In this document: in pieces, positions 7,516-14,695 of the stretch
How positions within the stretch are numbered: the first letter of the stretch is position 1
Layout: each line of letters opens with the position of its first letter
From: Bacteroidales bacterium
GTDB lineage: Bacteria > Bacteroidota > Bacteroidia > Bacteroidales > UBA1715
NCBI GenBank assembly: GCA_024409235.1
Contig: JAKSUA010000010.1
Span: forward strand, 1 to 64,000
Direction of reading: 5' to 3'
DNA length: 64,000 nt
Notes under the pieces: model-generated
What the model saw: only the letters and a program-made list of their open reading frames with translations
Database searches by the model: none
What the model was told of the DNA's origin: nothing
Made by a program: the position numbers and the translations under genes

Positions 7516-7929
7516 ATGAAAGACTTTCAAAACATAAAAATCCGTACATACAACGGCATTCCCAAGCCAAATGCCGTGTATGTTCTCAGTAGGGGGAGCA
7601 ATTCGGGAAAGCTCCAGAAAGCTCCGTGCCCCAACTGCTACGAAATCATATCCGAAACAAATCGTGTGGGGGAACTAAGTGCCGCCGTACACATTCTTTT
7701 TTGCTCGGGACGGCTCCGCCCATATCTGCACGGCTCGGTCATTGAGTTCGTAAGGTTGGAGCATTACCGCAAACTATTCCTGGAACTTTGGAACAATATT
7801 GACCCGACTGTCATGGAGAAAACGGCAACTGTATTAAAGGGCATTGAAATTTGCCAAGTCGAAACGCTAAAGAAACTCAAGCAGCTCAAGGAAATGCGTT
7901 TCTATGTTGCAAAATGTGCAATCAAATAA
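7516..7929 (+). CDS. DUF6943 family protein, paralogue 3 (best match)
   Basis: The 137-residue protein shows what I recall as the DUF6943 signature: a G-x-NSGK loop (SRGSNSGK), the segment APCPNCYEI, and RPYLHGSVIEFV. Those two Cys and the adjacent loop could bind a metal or nucleotide, but that is not established. The C-terminal third is helical and lysine-rich. It is the last gene of a three-gene set and is followed directly by a strong terminator. The family occurs in Bacteroidota, often in mobile or accessory regions, and has no assigned function. Confidence 0.6.
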   Translation: MKDFQNIKIRTYNGIPKPNAVYVLSRGSNSGKLQKAPCPNCYEIISETNRVGELSAAVHILFCSGRLRPYLHGSVIEFVRLEHYRKLFLELWNNIDPTVMEKTATVLKGIEICQVETLKKLKQLKEMRFYVAKCAIK

Positions 7930-7949
7930 AAGCCCGATTTCGGGCTTTT
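7928..7949 (+). terminator. Terminator after the DUF6943-like genes
   Basis: AAAAGCCCG and CGGGCTTTT form a perfect nine-pair stem around a four-base loop, overlapping the stop codon of the third paralogue. Confidence 0.8.
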
Positions 7950-7960
7950 ATTGTAAAAAT

Positions 7961-7986
7961 CTCGGCCGGATTCTCACCGGCTCGAG
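7961..7986 (+). terminator. Second GC-rich hairpin with T-run
   Basis: CTCGGCCGG and CCGGCTCGAG pair over nine base pairs with one bulged T, and a T-run follows at about 7993. It may be a back-up terminator or a structured leader for the DUF6266 gene, which starts 215 bp later. Confidence 0.4.
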
Positions 7987-8201
7987 CAAAAGTTTTTTCA
8001 TTCCAAATATACACAGATTTTTGTCTTTTTCAAGGCAAATCAGCGCACCTAAAGGCAACCGACACGAAAGCCATTGTACACCCGAAAAATAGAGCTAAAT
8101 TTAAGTATCGGATTCGGGAAAAGTTGTTCGGTTCAAATCCATACAAACTCAATACCAACTCCGAATTAACTAACACATAACAATCTAAATTTTCTAAACT
8201 T

Positions 8202-8840
8202 ATGGGAAGAATTAAAAAAGGTATCTTAGGCGGTTTCCACGGAACAGTTGGGACCGTTGTCGGAGCTTCATGGAAAGGCATCGACTACATGCGTTCCAAG
8301 GCTGAGTCAATCAAAAATCCTCGTACAAGAGGACAGGTAACGCAACGTAACCGCTTTGCGACAACATTGTGTTTCTTGCAGCCAATCACGTCGTACATCC
8401 GTATCGGATTCCGTCCGTATGCTGTAAAGCAAACTGGTTTCAATGCCGCAATGGCGTACAACATCAAAAATGCCATCAAAGGCGAGTTTCCAAACTTTGA
8501 GTTGGATTATCCAAAGGCGTTGGTATCACGTGGCACGTTAACGCCTGCCGAAGGTGCGGATGTCACTGTCATTGACGGTGGTGTTTTGTTCAACTGGCGC
8601 GACAATAGTGGCAAAGGCGATGCGCTGCAAACTGATTTGGCAATGCCGTTGTTGTTCAACAAAGACAAGCAAGAGGCTGTGTTTAGTACAGCAAGTAACA
8701 AACGATTTGAAGAGGAGGCAACTCTTACCGTACCCGCAGATTGGAACGGTAGTGAGGTTGAAGCATATTTGGGTTTCATTTCTGCCGACGGTAAGAGTGT
8801 CGCCACTTCAGAATACTTGGGTAAAGTAACCATCGGCTAA
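8202..8840 (+). CDS. DUF6266 family protein
   Basis: The N-terminus (MGRIKKGILGGFHGTVGTVV, then GASWKGIDYMRS, then NPRTRGQVTQRNRFA) is the hallmark of DUF6266, a Bacteroidota family of about 200 residues with no assigned function. The second half is a beta-rich domain (from about residue 120: VTVIDGGVLFNW, TLTVPADWNGSEVEAYLGFI) like an Ig-type fold. No signal peptide is present. Its GC content (near 50% in places) matches the DUF6943-like genes and not the host, which suggests these genes travelled together. It ends 20 bp before a terminator shared with the convergent integrase. Confidence 0.75.
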   Translation: MGRIKKGILGGFHGTVGTVVGASWKGIDYMRSKAESIKNPRTRGQVTQRNRFATTLCFLQPITSYIRIGFRPYAVKQTGFNAAMAYNIKNAIKGEFPNFELDYPKALVSRGTLTPAEGADVTVIDGGVLFNWRDNSGKGDALQTDLAMPLLFNKDKQEAVFSTASNKRFEEEATLTVPADWNGSEVEAYLGFISADGKSVATSEYLGKVTIG

Positions 8841-8860
8841 TCATCACGTAACCAATTGCC

Positions 8861-8887
8861 AAGCCCGCCCGAAAGGACGGGCTTTTT
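8861..8887. terminator. Convergent terminator between DUF6266 and integrase
   Basis: AAGCCCGCCC and GGACGGGCTT pair around GAAA with one mismatch, and T5-6 follows. The T-run ends at the stop codon of the minus-strand integrase. Confidence 0.75.
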
Positions 8888-9990
8888 TATTGTAGAGATA
8901 TGGATTCTGCCGCAGTACGTTTCTTAGAATCAATCATGTGGGCATAAATTTGAGTTGTAGCTACATTTCTATGAGACAACATTTTTGATACGGTGTAAAT
9001 ATCGTTTCCTTTTGCTATCAGCAATGTGGCAAACGTATGACGGAAACAGTGAAAAGTGATGTGCTTTTTTATACCAGCTCTTCGAACCCATTTGGGTAAA
9101 TCTTTATTGATAACATACGTAGTCAAAGACTTAAATATGGTTCCTTCTTCCTTCGGTTCTCCACAAAGTCTATATGCCTCAAATGAGATAGGATTGACAA
9201 TGTTTGCTTTGGTCTTTTGGGTAGTTGTCCGTATGCAATACCCACCATCTTGATACATTTCCACATTCTCCCATTGCAAACTAAGAATATCACTTCTTCG
9301 CAAACCTGTCAAAGCAGAAAACAATGCGGCTCTTTTAAGTTCCATATTGTCGCAAGGTGTGTTTGCAAGTATTTTTAACTCTTCAATTGTCAAAAATTCC
9401 CTATTTGTATCGATGGTTTTGATAGGTTCAAGTTGTAGCATAAAATCCTCTTTCAATAATTTCTTTTTCAAGGCAACTTTTAATACGGCTCTAAATGTAT
9501 TCCAATATGAAGAAGCTGAATTTATATGTAGTTTTTTGTTAGGATGGCTTAAATCGTTCGTACTTAATAAATATTGACGAAAACCATTACACAATTCATA
9601 ACTCACATCTCCAAATTTACAATGATTGTCTGTGAATCTACAAAAGTGCTTAAATGTGATATTCCATCTGTTATCTCTATTCTCACACTCATTTCTGAAA
9701 AAACCGATAAAATCTACTTTGTCAATCTGCGTATCTATGAATCCAAATTTATTGTTGAATATGTCAACCTGGCGTTGTGAACATATTGCATTGGCAACGT
9801 CCAACATCTTTTCATTGTACATTTTTTCTTGTTTGTTTTTAGGATTGGCGAAAATATGAATCCCCAGAAACTCCCGACGGCTAAATTCTTTTGTCCGTGG
9901 ATTTTGAATTGGTGGATAATAATCCAAATACAAACTGAATTTTTCATTCGCGATAGGCTTTTTTCGCAAGGTTACTTTTGATGCATACAT
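8887..9990 (-). CDS. Tyrosine recombinase / integrase
   Basis: The 367-residue protein has the Bacteroidota phage-integrase plan: an N-terminal arm-binding region, a SAM-like core-binding domain (about 90-190) and a C-terminal catalytic domain. Catalytic residues are visible: R231 in TGLRRSD, a Lys in the TQKTKANI hairpin, H314 and R317 in HCFRH, H340 in LSHRN and nucleophile Y349 in QIYAH. All five are intact, so the enzyme is probably active. It lies five bases downstream of the four-HTH regulator and is probably co-transcribed with it. Its position near the 3' end of mnmE suggests that end, or the adjacent inverted repeat, as its integration target. Confidence 0.92.
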   Translation of the reverse strand: MYASKVTLRKKPIANEKFSLYLDYYPPIQNPRTKEFSRREFLGIHIFANPKNKQEKMYNEKMLDVANAICSQRQVDIFNNKFGFIDTQIDKVDFIGFFRNECENRDNRWNITFKHFCRFTDNHCKFGDVSYELCNGFRQYLLSTNDLSHPNKKLHINSASSYWNTFRAVLKVALKKKLLKEDFMLQLEPIKTIDTNREFLTIEELKILANTPCDNMELKRAALFSALTGLRRSDILSLQWENVEMYQDGGYCIRTTTQKTKANIVNPISFEAYRLCGEPKEEGTIFKSLTTYVINKDLPKWVRRAGIKKHITFHCFRHTFATLLIAKGNDIYTVSKMLSHRNVATTQIYAHMIDSKKRTAAESISLQ

Positions 9991-9995
9991 AATTT

Positions 9996-10877
9996 TTAGT
10001 TTTTGCGGTTTAACATTATTCTATTGAGGTCTTCCTTCAAAACATAAATGGAATGACCTATTTTTATTTTATCAATCTTATGTTCTCTTATCACATCATA
10101 TAAATGGCTACGTCCGACAGAAAAAACTTTTGTCGCTTCTGGAATTGAATAATAGTCCTCATTATTAGCCATGTTTATACCTCTTGCATTCTCCCAATCC
10201 ACCTTTGAGATTAGAACATTTTTTCCTTGTCGTTTTCGAGGTATTTCTTTATGGTCACTGATAAATTCATATACGTAGTTGTCCCTTAAATGATATTTTT
10301 CTGCTATTTCGGAAACGCTGTACCATTCTTGGATTTGAGCATATTTCTTTTTATAGAAAACTCTCTCCAATGTTTCCTTTGGATAATAGGCACAGCCCTT
10401 GAATGTTATAGGTGTAATGTTTAACGGCTTTATCTTACGATAAAACCAGGTTAATGATATTTCAAAATGACTCAAAGCATCTTTGGTCGTATAGTATTGC
10501 GACAAGTCAACATCATCATTCTTGATAGGTTCATTTTTTTGTATTTGAGGATTTTTTAGGTCATCAACACTAATACGAACCAACCGTGTACCATATTTAA
10601 TAGATTGGAGAGAACCGTTGCTTATCATCTTTCGTATTGTTTTCGGAGACATTCCAAGTAATTTGGCAGAATCTGAAATAGAAAGGAATGTTTTCGACAA
10701 CAATTCTTCTAGTTTTTTCTCCAAAATATCTTGTTGAGTACGTTCGGCAAGAATTTTCTTCTTGTTGAATTTGTATAACTTTTTGGAACAAGCATCGGAA
10801 CAACATTGTGTTCGGCTTTGGTGAGCTGTGAAAGTCTTTCCACACACAGCACAGACTTTTGTATAAGTATTTGGCAT
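9996..10877 (-). CDS. Zinc-ribbon protein with four helix-turn-helix domains
   Basis: The N-terminus has a Cys4 ribbon (C9, C12, C25 or C26, C30). Four excisionase/HTH_17-like units follow, each starting with a similar phrase: SISDSAKLLGMSPKTIRKMI, YYTTKDALSHF...WFYRKI, WYSVSEIAEKYHLRDNYVYEF and YYSIPEATKVFSVGRSHLYD, each closing with a short beta wing and a 'DL' or 'LER' helix. Such proteins sit beside integrases in Bacteroidota elements and may act as excisionase or repressor. Four tandem units could bind an array of repeats, and phased RGGTA repeats lie directly upstream. The match between protein and sites is inference. Confidence 0.75.
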   Translation of the reverse strand: MPNTYTKVCAVCGKTFTAHQSRTQCCSDACSKKLYKFNKKKILAERTQQDILEKKLEELLSKTFLSISDSAKLLGMSPKTIRKMISNGSLQSIKYGTRLVRISVDDLKNPQIQKNEPIKNDDVDLSQYYTTKDALSHFEISLTWFYRKIKPLNITPITFKGCAYYPKETLERVFYKKKYAQIQEWYSVSEIAEKYHLRDNYVYEFISDHKEIPRKRQGKNVLISKVDWENARGINMANNEDYYSIPEATKVFSVGRSHLYDVIREHKIDKIKIGHSIYVLKEDLNRIMLNRKN

Positions 10878-10898
10878 TGCGATTCAAATCTTGGACTT

Positions 10899-11030
10899 AT
10901 TAGACTAAAATTCGCCCGCAATAATGGGTACTGTTGGGTAATATTAGGTACACACTTCTTCATCTTGGATATATTACTGCTTCGTTCTACAACGAGGTAC
11001 AAACGGGGTACAAAATTAGTCTAAAAATCG
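10899..11030. promoter_or_regulatory. Phased RGGTA repeats between two TTAGWCTAA palindromes
   Basis: Five direct copies of RGGTA(C/A) start at 10926, 10936, 10946, 10995 and 11006. The first three are exactly 10 bp apart, the last two 11 bp apart, and the groups are 49 bp apart, so all fall on nearly the same face of the helix. The array is bracketed by a 16-bp direct repeat (10899-10914 and 11015-11030, two differences), each copy containing the palindrome TTAGWCTAA. It lies just upstream of the four-HTH gene and beside the presumed attachment end. It may be an operator or an arm-type integrase/excisionase site. Confidence 0.5.
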
Positions 11031-11055
11031 GTTTATAAATAAAAATTGGTAACAA

Positions 11056-11102
11056 ATAAATCTTGATAAAAAGCCGTACAACGACTATTTATCAAGATTT
11101 AT
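11056..11102. repeat. 15-bp perfect inverted repeat next to mnmE 3' end
   Basis: ATAAATCTTGATAAA (11056-11070) is exactly inverted at 11088-11102, with a 17-base spacer. On the minus strand it stands 30 bp past the mnmE stop and could act as a terminator, although the stem is AT-rich and the following T-run is broken. It also suits a recombinase site at the end of the integrative unit. Confidence 0.65.
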
Positions 11103-11132
11103 AGAGAATTGAATCGTTTTGTTTAGGGGAAT

Positions 11133-12533
11133 CTACTTGCCCACGCAGAAATGTGCGAAAATATTGCCTAACATCTCTTCTTCACTGATTTCTCCGGTAA
11201 TTTCTCCTAAATAATGAAGAACTTGACGTAATTCAAGGCTAATTAAATCATTTGTAAGGCCGTTTTGAAATCCTTCGTCAATATTGTGTAGTGATTCCAA
11301 AGCGTGCTGAAGAGCTTCATAATGACGGAAATTTGTAACTATAGCATCTTCCTGACTTATGCTACTAGCATTTACTTCGGCCAATAATTTTTCAATCAAC
11401 AAATCAACATATTTGTTCTCTTTTGCCGAAATGTATAGAAATTCATCATTGTCCGACATTCCTTGAAAATCATCTTTGGTTATTGCCTTTTGATAATCAG
11501 GAACAAGGTCTATTTTATTGATTATAAGAAAAATCTTTTTGTCTTTTGTACGGCGTTTTATTTCAGAAATAGTCTGCTGGATATCCTTTTTATCTGCAGT
11601 AATATCAAAAAGAACAAATATGAAATTCGCCTTATCTATGTTCTCGAAAGTTCTTTGAATACCTATTTTTTCTATTTCGTTATCGGTTTCGCGAATACCT
11701 GCCGTGTCAACAAATCGAAATGTAACTCCGCCAATAACAATGGTGTCTTCTATCACATCTCTGGTTGTTCCTGGTATTGAAGAAACTATTGCCTTATCTT
11801 CATTTAATATGGCATTCAACAGCGTTGATTTTCCCACATTTGGCTCGCCTACAATACATACAGGAACGCCCTGTTTTATCGCATTTCCCAACTTAAACGA
11901 AGCTACTAATTTCTCAACACGTTTTGTCAGGTCATTGCATAAACCCATCAACTGGCTACGGTCGGCAAATTCTAAGTCTTCTTCACTGAAATCAAGCTCT
12001 AATTCAAGTAATGACAAAAAGTTTAGAAGAACATCACGAAGATCCTTTAATTCTTTTGCATAGCCTCCTTTCATCTGCGATATTGCAAGATTATGGGATG
12101 CAGCAGAATCCGAAGCTATTAGGTCTGCAACAGCTTCTGCCTGAGAAAGATCTAATTTTTTATTTAGAAAAGCACGTTGTGTGAACTCCCCTGGATGTGC
12201 AAGCCGTGCTCCGTTCTCTATCAATAAGTTAAGTATTTCATTTTGTATATACGAAGAAGCATGACAACTAATTTCTACAGAATCTTCGCCAGTATATGAG
12301 TTAGGCGAATTGAATACCGAAACCAATACAGAATCTATCGTTTCTCCATTATTCCGTATTTCTCCGTAATGAATTTTATAGCCTTCCTGCAACCAGTCAG
12401 TTTGCTTTTTGTAAGGATGAAATATAGCGGAAATAATCTCTTTTGTTTTTTCTCCGCTAATTCTAATTACAGCAATCGCACCTTTACCATGAGCTGTTGC
12501 AATTGCACATATTGTGTTTGATTCTACAATCAT
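11133..12533 (-). CDS. mnmE: tRNA modification GTPase MnmE
   Basis: MnmE works with MnmG to install the carboxymethylaminomethyl group on U34 of certain tRNAs. The 466-residue protein has the usual length and order: an N-terminal tetrahydrofolate-binding domain (about 1-120), a helical domain, and an inserted GTPase domain with G1 GEPNVGKS (229-236), G3 DTAG (276-279) and G4 NKID (339-342). The C-terminus ends FCVGK, keeping the catalytic Cys of the usual FC(I/V)GK. The start codon overlaps the stop of the upstream LysE-type gene by four bases. The 3' end abuts the accessory region; mnmE 3' ends are a known integration site for genomic islands in other bacteria. Confidence 0.97.
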   Translation of the reverse strand: MIVESNTICAIATAHGKGAIAVIRISGEKTKEIISAIFHPYKKQTDWLQEGYKIHYGEIRNNGETIDSVLVSVFNSPNSYTGEDSVEISCHASSYIQNEILNLLIENGARLAHPGEFTQRAFLNKKLDLSQAEAVADLIASDSAASHNLAISQMKGGYAKELKDLRDVLLNFLSLLELELDFSEEDLEFADRSQLMGLCNDLTKRVEKLVASFKLGNAIKQGVPVCIVGEPNVGKSTLLNAILNEDKAIVSSIPGTTRDVIEDTIVIGGVTFRFVDTAGIRETDNEIEKIGIQRTFENIDKANFIFVLFDITADKKDIQQTISEIKRRTKDKKIFLIINKIDLVPDYQKAITKDDFQGMSDNDEFLYISAKENKYVDLLIEKLLAEVNASSISQEDAIVTNFRHYEALQHALESLHNIDEGFQNGLTNDLISLELRQVLHYLGEITGEISEEEMLGNIFAHFCVGK

Positions 12534-13195
12534 TTTTGTTTTATAATTGAAGGCTTTGGCATCTCCTGGTCAAGAGGAGAAAATGCATTGTAAACAGCAA
12601 AGATTCCGAATAATACCAAGATTATTCCTGCAATTTTATTTATGTAGAAAATAATTCTCAGACGGAAATATTTTCTGAAAATATTCACAAATGTCGATAA
12701 TAAAAACCAGATGCTGATTGCACCGCAGAAGATGCCGCTTAGAAATATGATTAATGAATAAATATCATCCTGAACAATACCTAAACTAGCAAACACAATT
12801 CCATAGAAAATAATTGTTATTGGATTTGTGATTGTTAGGACAAATACTGAAAAAAAGTCTGATAAAGAATTGGATTCCTTATATTTAAAAGCTCTCGCCT
12901 GTTTGATTGTGTTTTTGAAAAACATCCGTAAACCGAGAGCAATCAAAATAACGGAGCCAATAAGCATAATCAGCATGTGCTGTTCTTTAAAGAAATCCGA
13001 AACTAGAGTTAAACCAAGTCCGGCTATGCTTGCAAAAACAGTGTCGGCACAGGCTGCACCAAGACCGGAAATAAATCCAGAAAGTCTTCCCTGCTGAAGT
13101 GTACGCTGAATGCACAAAATACCTATAGGTCCCATTGGTATTGAAACAAAAAGACCTATCAAAATTCCCTGTATGAATAAGGTTGTTGTTAGCAT
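12530..13195 (-). CDS. LysE/RhtB-family exporter
   Basis: The 221-residue inner-membrane protein has about six hydrophobic segments and the family start (GLFVSIPMGPIGILCIQRTL), including the conserved Pro-Gly-Pro region. The LysE superfamily exports amino acids such as lysine, threonine or homoserine lactones; the substrate here cannot be told. The central hydrophilic loop (KQARAFKYKESNSLS) separates the two halves, as is usual. A TATTTTTG -7 box stands at 13213-13220. It overlaps mnmE by four bases, so the exporter and the tRNA modification enzyme share a transcript, probably with no functional link. Confidence 0.85.
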   Translation of the reverse strand: MLTTTLFIQGILIGLFVSIPMGPIGILCIQRTLQQGRLSGFISGLGAACADTVFASIAGLGLTLVSDFFKEQHMLIMLIGSVILIALGLRMFFKNTIKQARAFKYKESNSLSDFFSVFVLTITNPITIIFYGIVFASLGIVQDDIYSLIIFLSGIFCGAISIWFLLSTFVNIFRKYFRLRIIFYINKIAGIILVLFGIFAVYNAFSPLDQEMPKPSIIKQK

Positions 13196-13212
13196 TCAGT
13201 ACTTAATAAAGA

Positions 13213-13220
13213 CAAAAATA
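13213..13220 (-). promoter_or_regulatory. -7 box for the lysE-mnmE operon
   Basis: TATTTTTG on the minus strand fits TAnnTTTG and lies 18-25 bp before the exporter start. No clear TTTG is found at the -33 distance. Confidence 0.4.
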
Positions 13221-13285
13221 ATATTTTATTACGGATTTTTTCACTTTCGTTTAGTGAAAATTAGTGTGATATTGTTGATAAGTGC

Positions 13286-13861
13286 CTATTTGTAAAAATT
13301 CATTTCGTCTAAATATTTCCATGCAGTTTGAGGCATATACCCTTGTACGTTTTTACCTTCTTTTATACAATTCCGTATAAAACTCGAGGAAATCTCCATT
13401 AAAGGAGCTTGTACTATCGAGATATTTTTATGATTCTTAAATTCTTCCGGTATATCATAGCCTGGCCGTGGATACACATAGATTTTATATTCTTCTAAAA
13501 TACGTTGGTAGTTTTTCCATTTTGTGAAGGACTGGATATTATCCCCTCCCATAATCAATGAAAATGAATGATTTGGATATTTATCAGACAAATGAGCCAA
13601 TGTGTTGACCGTATAAGACGGCTGCGGCAAAGTAAATTCTATTGACGAAGCACGAAAATGAGGAATGTCCTCAATTGCCAGTTCAACCAGATGAAGTCTT
13701 TGATAATCATTCAGCAACGAAGCCTTTTCTTTAAGTGGATTTTGAGGAGAAATCACAAACCATAACTCGTCCATAGGCGAGAAATCCAATAAATAATTGG
13801 CTATCACCAAATGCCCAACATGTATGGGATTAAACGAACCGAAATATAAACCTACTTCCAT
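13286..13861 (-). CDS. nadD: Nicotinate-nucleotide adenylyltransferase
   Basis: NadD adenylylates nicotinate mononucleotide in NAD synthesis. The nucleotidyltransferase signature is present at both ends: GLYFGSFNPIHVGHL at residues 4-18 (the GxFxPxHxGH motif) and the SSSFIR motif near residue 163. A central MGGDN segment contacts the nucleotide. At 191 residues it has standard length. The ATG directly follows the T-run of a strong terminator hairpin (13862-13894), leaving no room for an ordinary promoter and leader, so expression may depend on read-through. nadB, of the same pathway, lies elsewhere in the window (31072). Confidence 0.95.
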   Translation of the reverse strand: MEVGLYFGSFNPIHVGHLVIANYLLDFSPMDELWFVISPQNPLKEKASLLNDYQRLHLVELAIEDIPHFRASSIEFTLPQPSYTVNTLAHLSDKYPNHSFSLIMGGDNIQSFTKWKNYQRILEEYKIYVYPRPGYDIPEEFKNHKNISIVQAPLMEISSSFIRNCIKEGKNVQGYMPQTAWKYLDEMNFYK

Positions 13862-13894
13862 AAAAAAGGCTGCCTATGAAAAACATAAGCAGCC
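13862..13894 (-). terminator. Intrinsic terminator directly before nadD start
   Basis: On the minus strand an 11-pair stem (GGCTGCTTATG with CATAGGCAGCC, one G-U) and a five-T loop are followed by TTTTTT, and the next three bases are the nadD ATG. It ends the zinc-ribbon gene transcript and may act as an attenuator for nadD. Confidence 0.8.
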
Positions 13895-13916
13895 ATACTT
13901 GTATTAAAAAACACTA

Positions 13917-14693
13917 TTATTCAGCAATTGCATTTTCACCAAAAGCCAACTCTTTATCTACAAGAATACGACCGCAATATTCACATACGATAATTTTCTT
14001 GTGGCTCTTAATGTCTAACTGACGTTGAGGAGGAATTTTATTGAAACAACCACCACATGCGTCACGTTCAACTGTTGCTACTGCAACACCGTTGCGTGCA
14101 TTTTTACGAAGACGGGAATATGCATTCAACAAACGTTCGTCAATAGCTCTTGAAATATTTTCAGATTCAGCTTTTAGGTGATCTTCTTCAGCTTTCGTTT
14201 CGTTGATAATCGTATTTAATTCAGTTTCTTTAGCATCTAAATCCAATTTACGGTCAGCATGCTTTGCATTAGCTGTTTCCAACTGTTCTTTACGATTTTC
14301 AACGTCTCTTGTATATTCACGAATACGTTTTTCGAAAAGTTCGATATTTAATTTTTGAAATTCAATTTCTTTTGCAATAGCATCAAACTCACGGTTGTTG
14401 CGAACGTCCATTTGTTGTTCTTCGTAACGTTTCACTTGTTCCTGAGCGTCTTTTATCTCTTCTTTTTTAGTAACGATATCTTTTTCTTTCTGAGTGATTT
14501 CGTCCTGAATTTTTGCGATACGAGTTTCAAGACCAGCCAATTCATCTTCCAAATCTTTTACTTCCAATGGAAGTTCTCCACGAAGACGTTTGATCTCATC
14601 AATTTTAGAATCTGCTTCCTGCAATTGGAACAATGACATTAATTTTTGTTCAACTGTTTGTTCTGAAGCCACTTCTGCCTGTTTTTTTGCCAT
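13917..14693 (-). CDS. Coiled-coil protein with C-terminal C4 zinc ribbon
   Basis: The 258-residue protein has a long coiled coil (about 20-190, heptad-rich with many Glu and Lys) and a C-terminal ribbon with C213, C216, C237 and C240 (ACGGCFNKIPP...IVCEYCGRIL). This is the conserved 'C4-type zinc ribbon' family, formerly DUF164, widespread in Bacteroidota and related to a chlamydial and Helicobacter protein proposed to bind nucleic acid. Its exact role is unknown. It sits two bases downstream of the NIF3-family gene, a pairing that is common in this phylum and suggests a shared function. Confidence 0.85.
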   Translation of the reverse strand: MAKKQAEVASEQTVEQKLMSLFQLQEADSKIDEIKRLRGELPLEVKDLEDELAGLETRIAKIQDEITQKEKDIVTKKEEIKDAQEQVKRYEEQQMDVRNNREFDAIAKEIEFQKLNIELFEKRIREYTRDVENRKEQLETANAKHADRKLDLDAKETELNTIINETKAEEDHLKAESENISRAIDERLLNAYSRLRKNARNGVAVATVERDACGGCFNKIPPQRQLDIKSHKKIIVCEYCGRILVDKELAFGENAIAE

Positions 14694-14695
14694 GC

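Larger units (their letters stand above)
6631..11102. mobile_element. Compact integrase-bearing unit (approximate limits)
   Basis: The proposed contents are three DUF6943-like genes, a DUF6266 gene, a tyrosine integrase and a four-HTH regulator. The right limit is set by the inverted repeat next to the 3' end of mnmE. The left limit is uncertain and could lie anywhere between 1 and 6631 or outside the window. There are no relaxase, replication, capsid or transposase genes. No duplicated attachment core was found by eye. Confidence 0.4.

Noticed and set aside
8125..8150. T-arm-like GGTTCAAATCC suggesting a tRNA
   Set aside because: The flanking bases do not form a T-stem, and no D-arm or acceptor stem is nearby.
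11133..11165. Duplicated mnmE 3' end elsewhere in the window as attachment core
   Set aside because: I looked for the sequence around the mnmE stop on both strands from 1 to 11000 and found nothing beyond short chance matches such as CCCACGCA near 5526.
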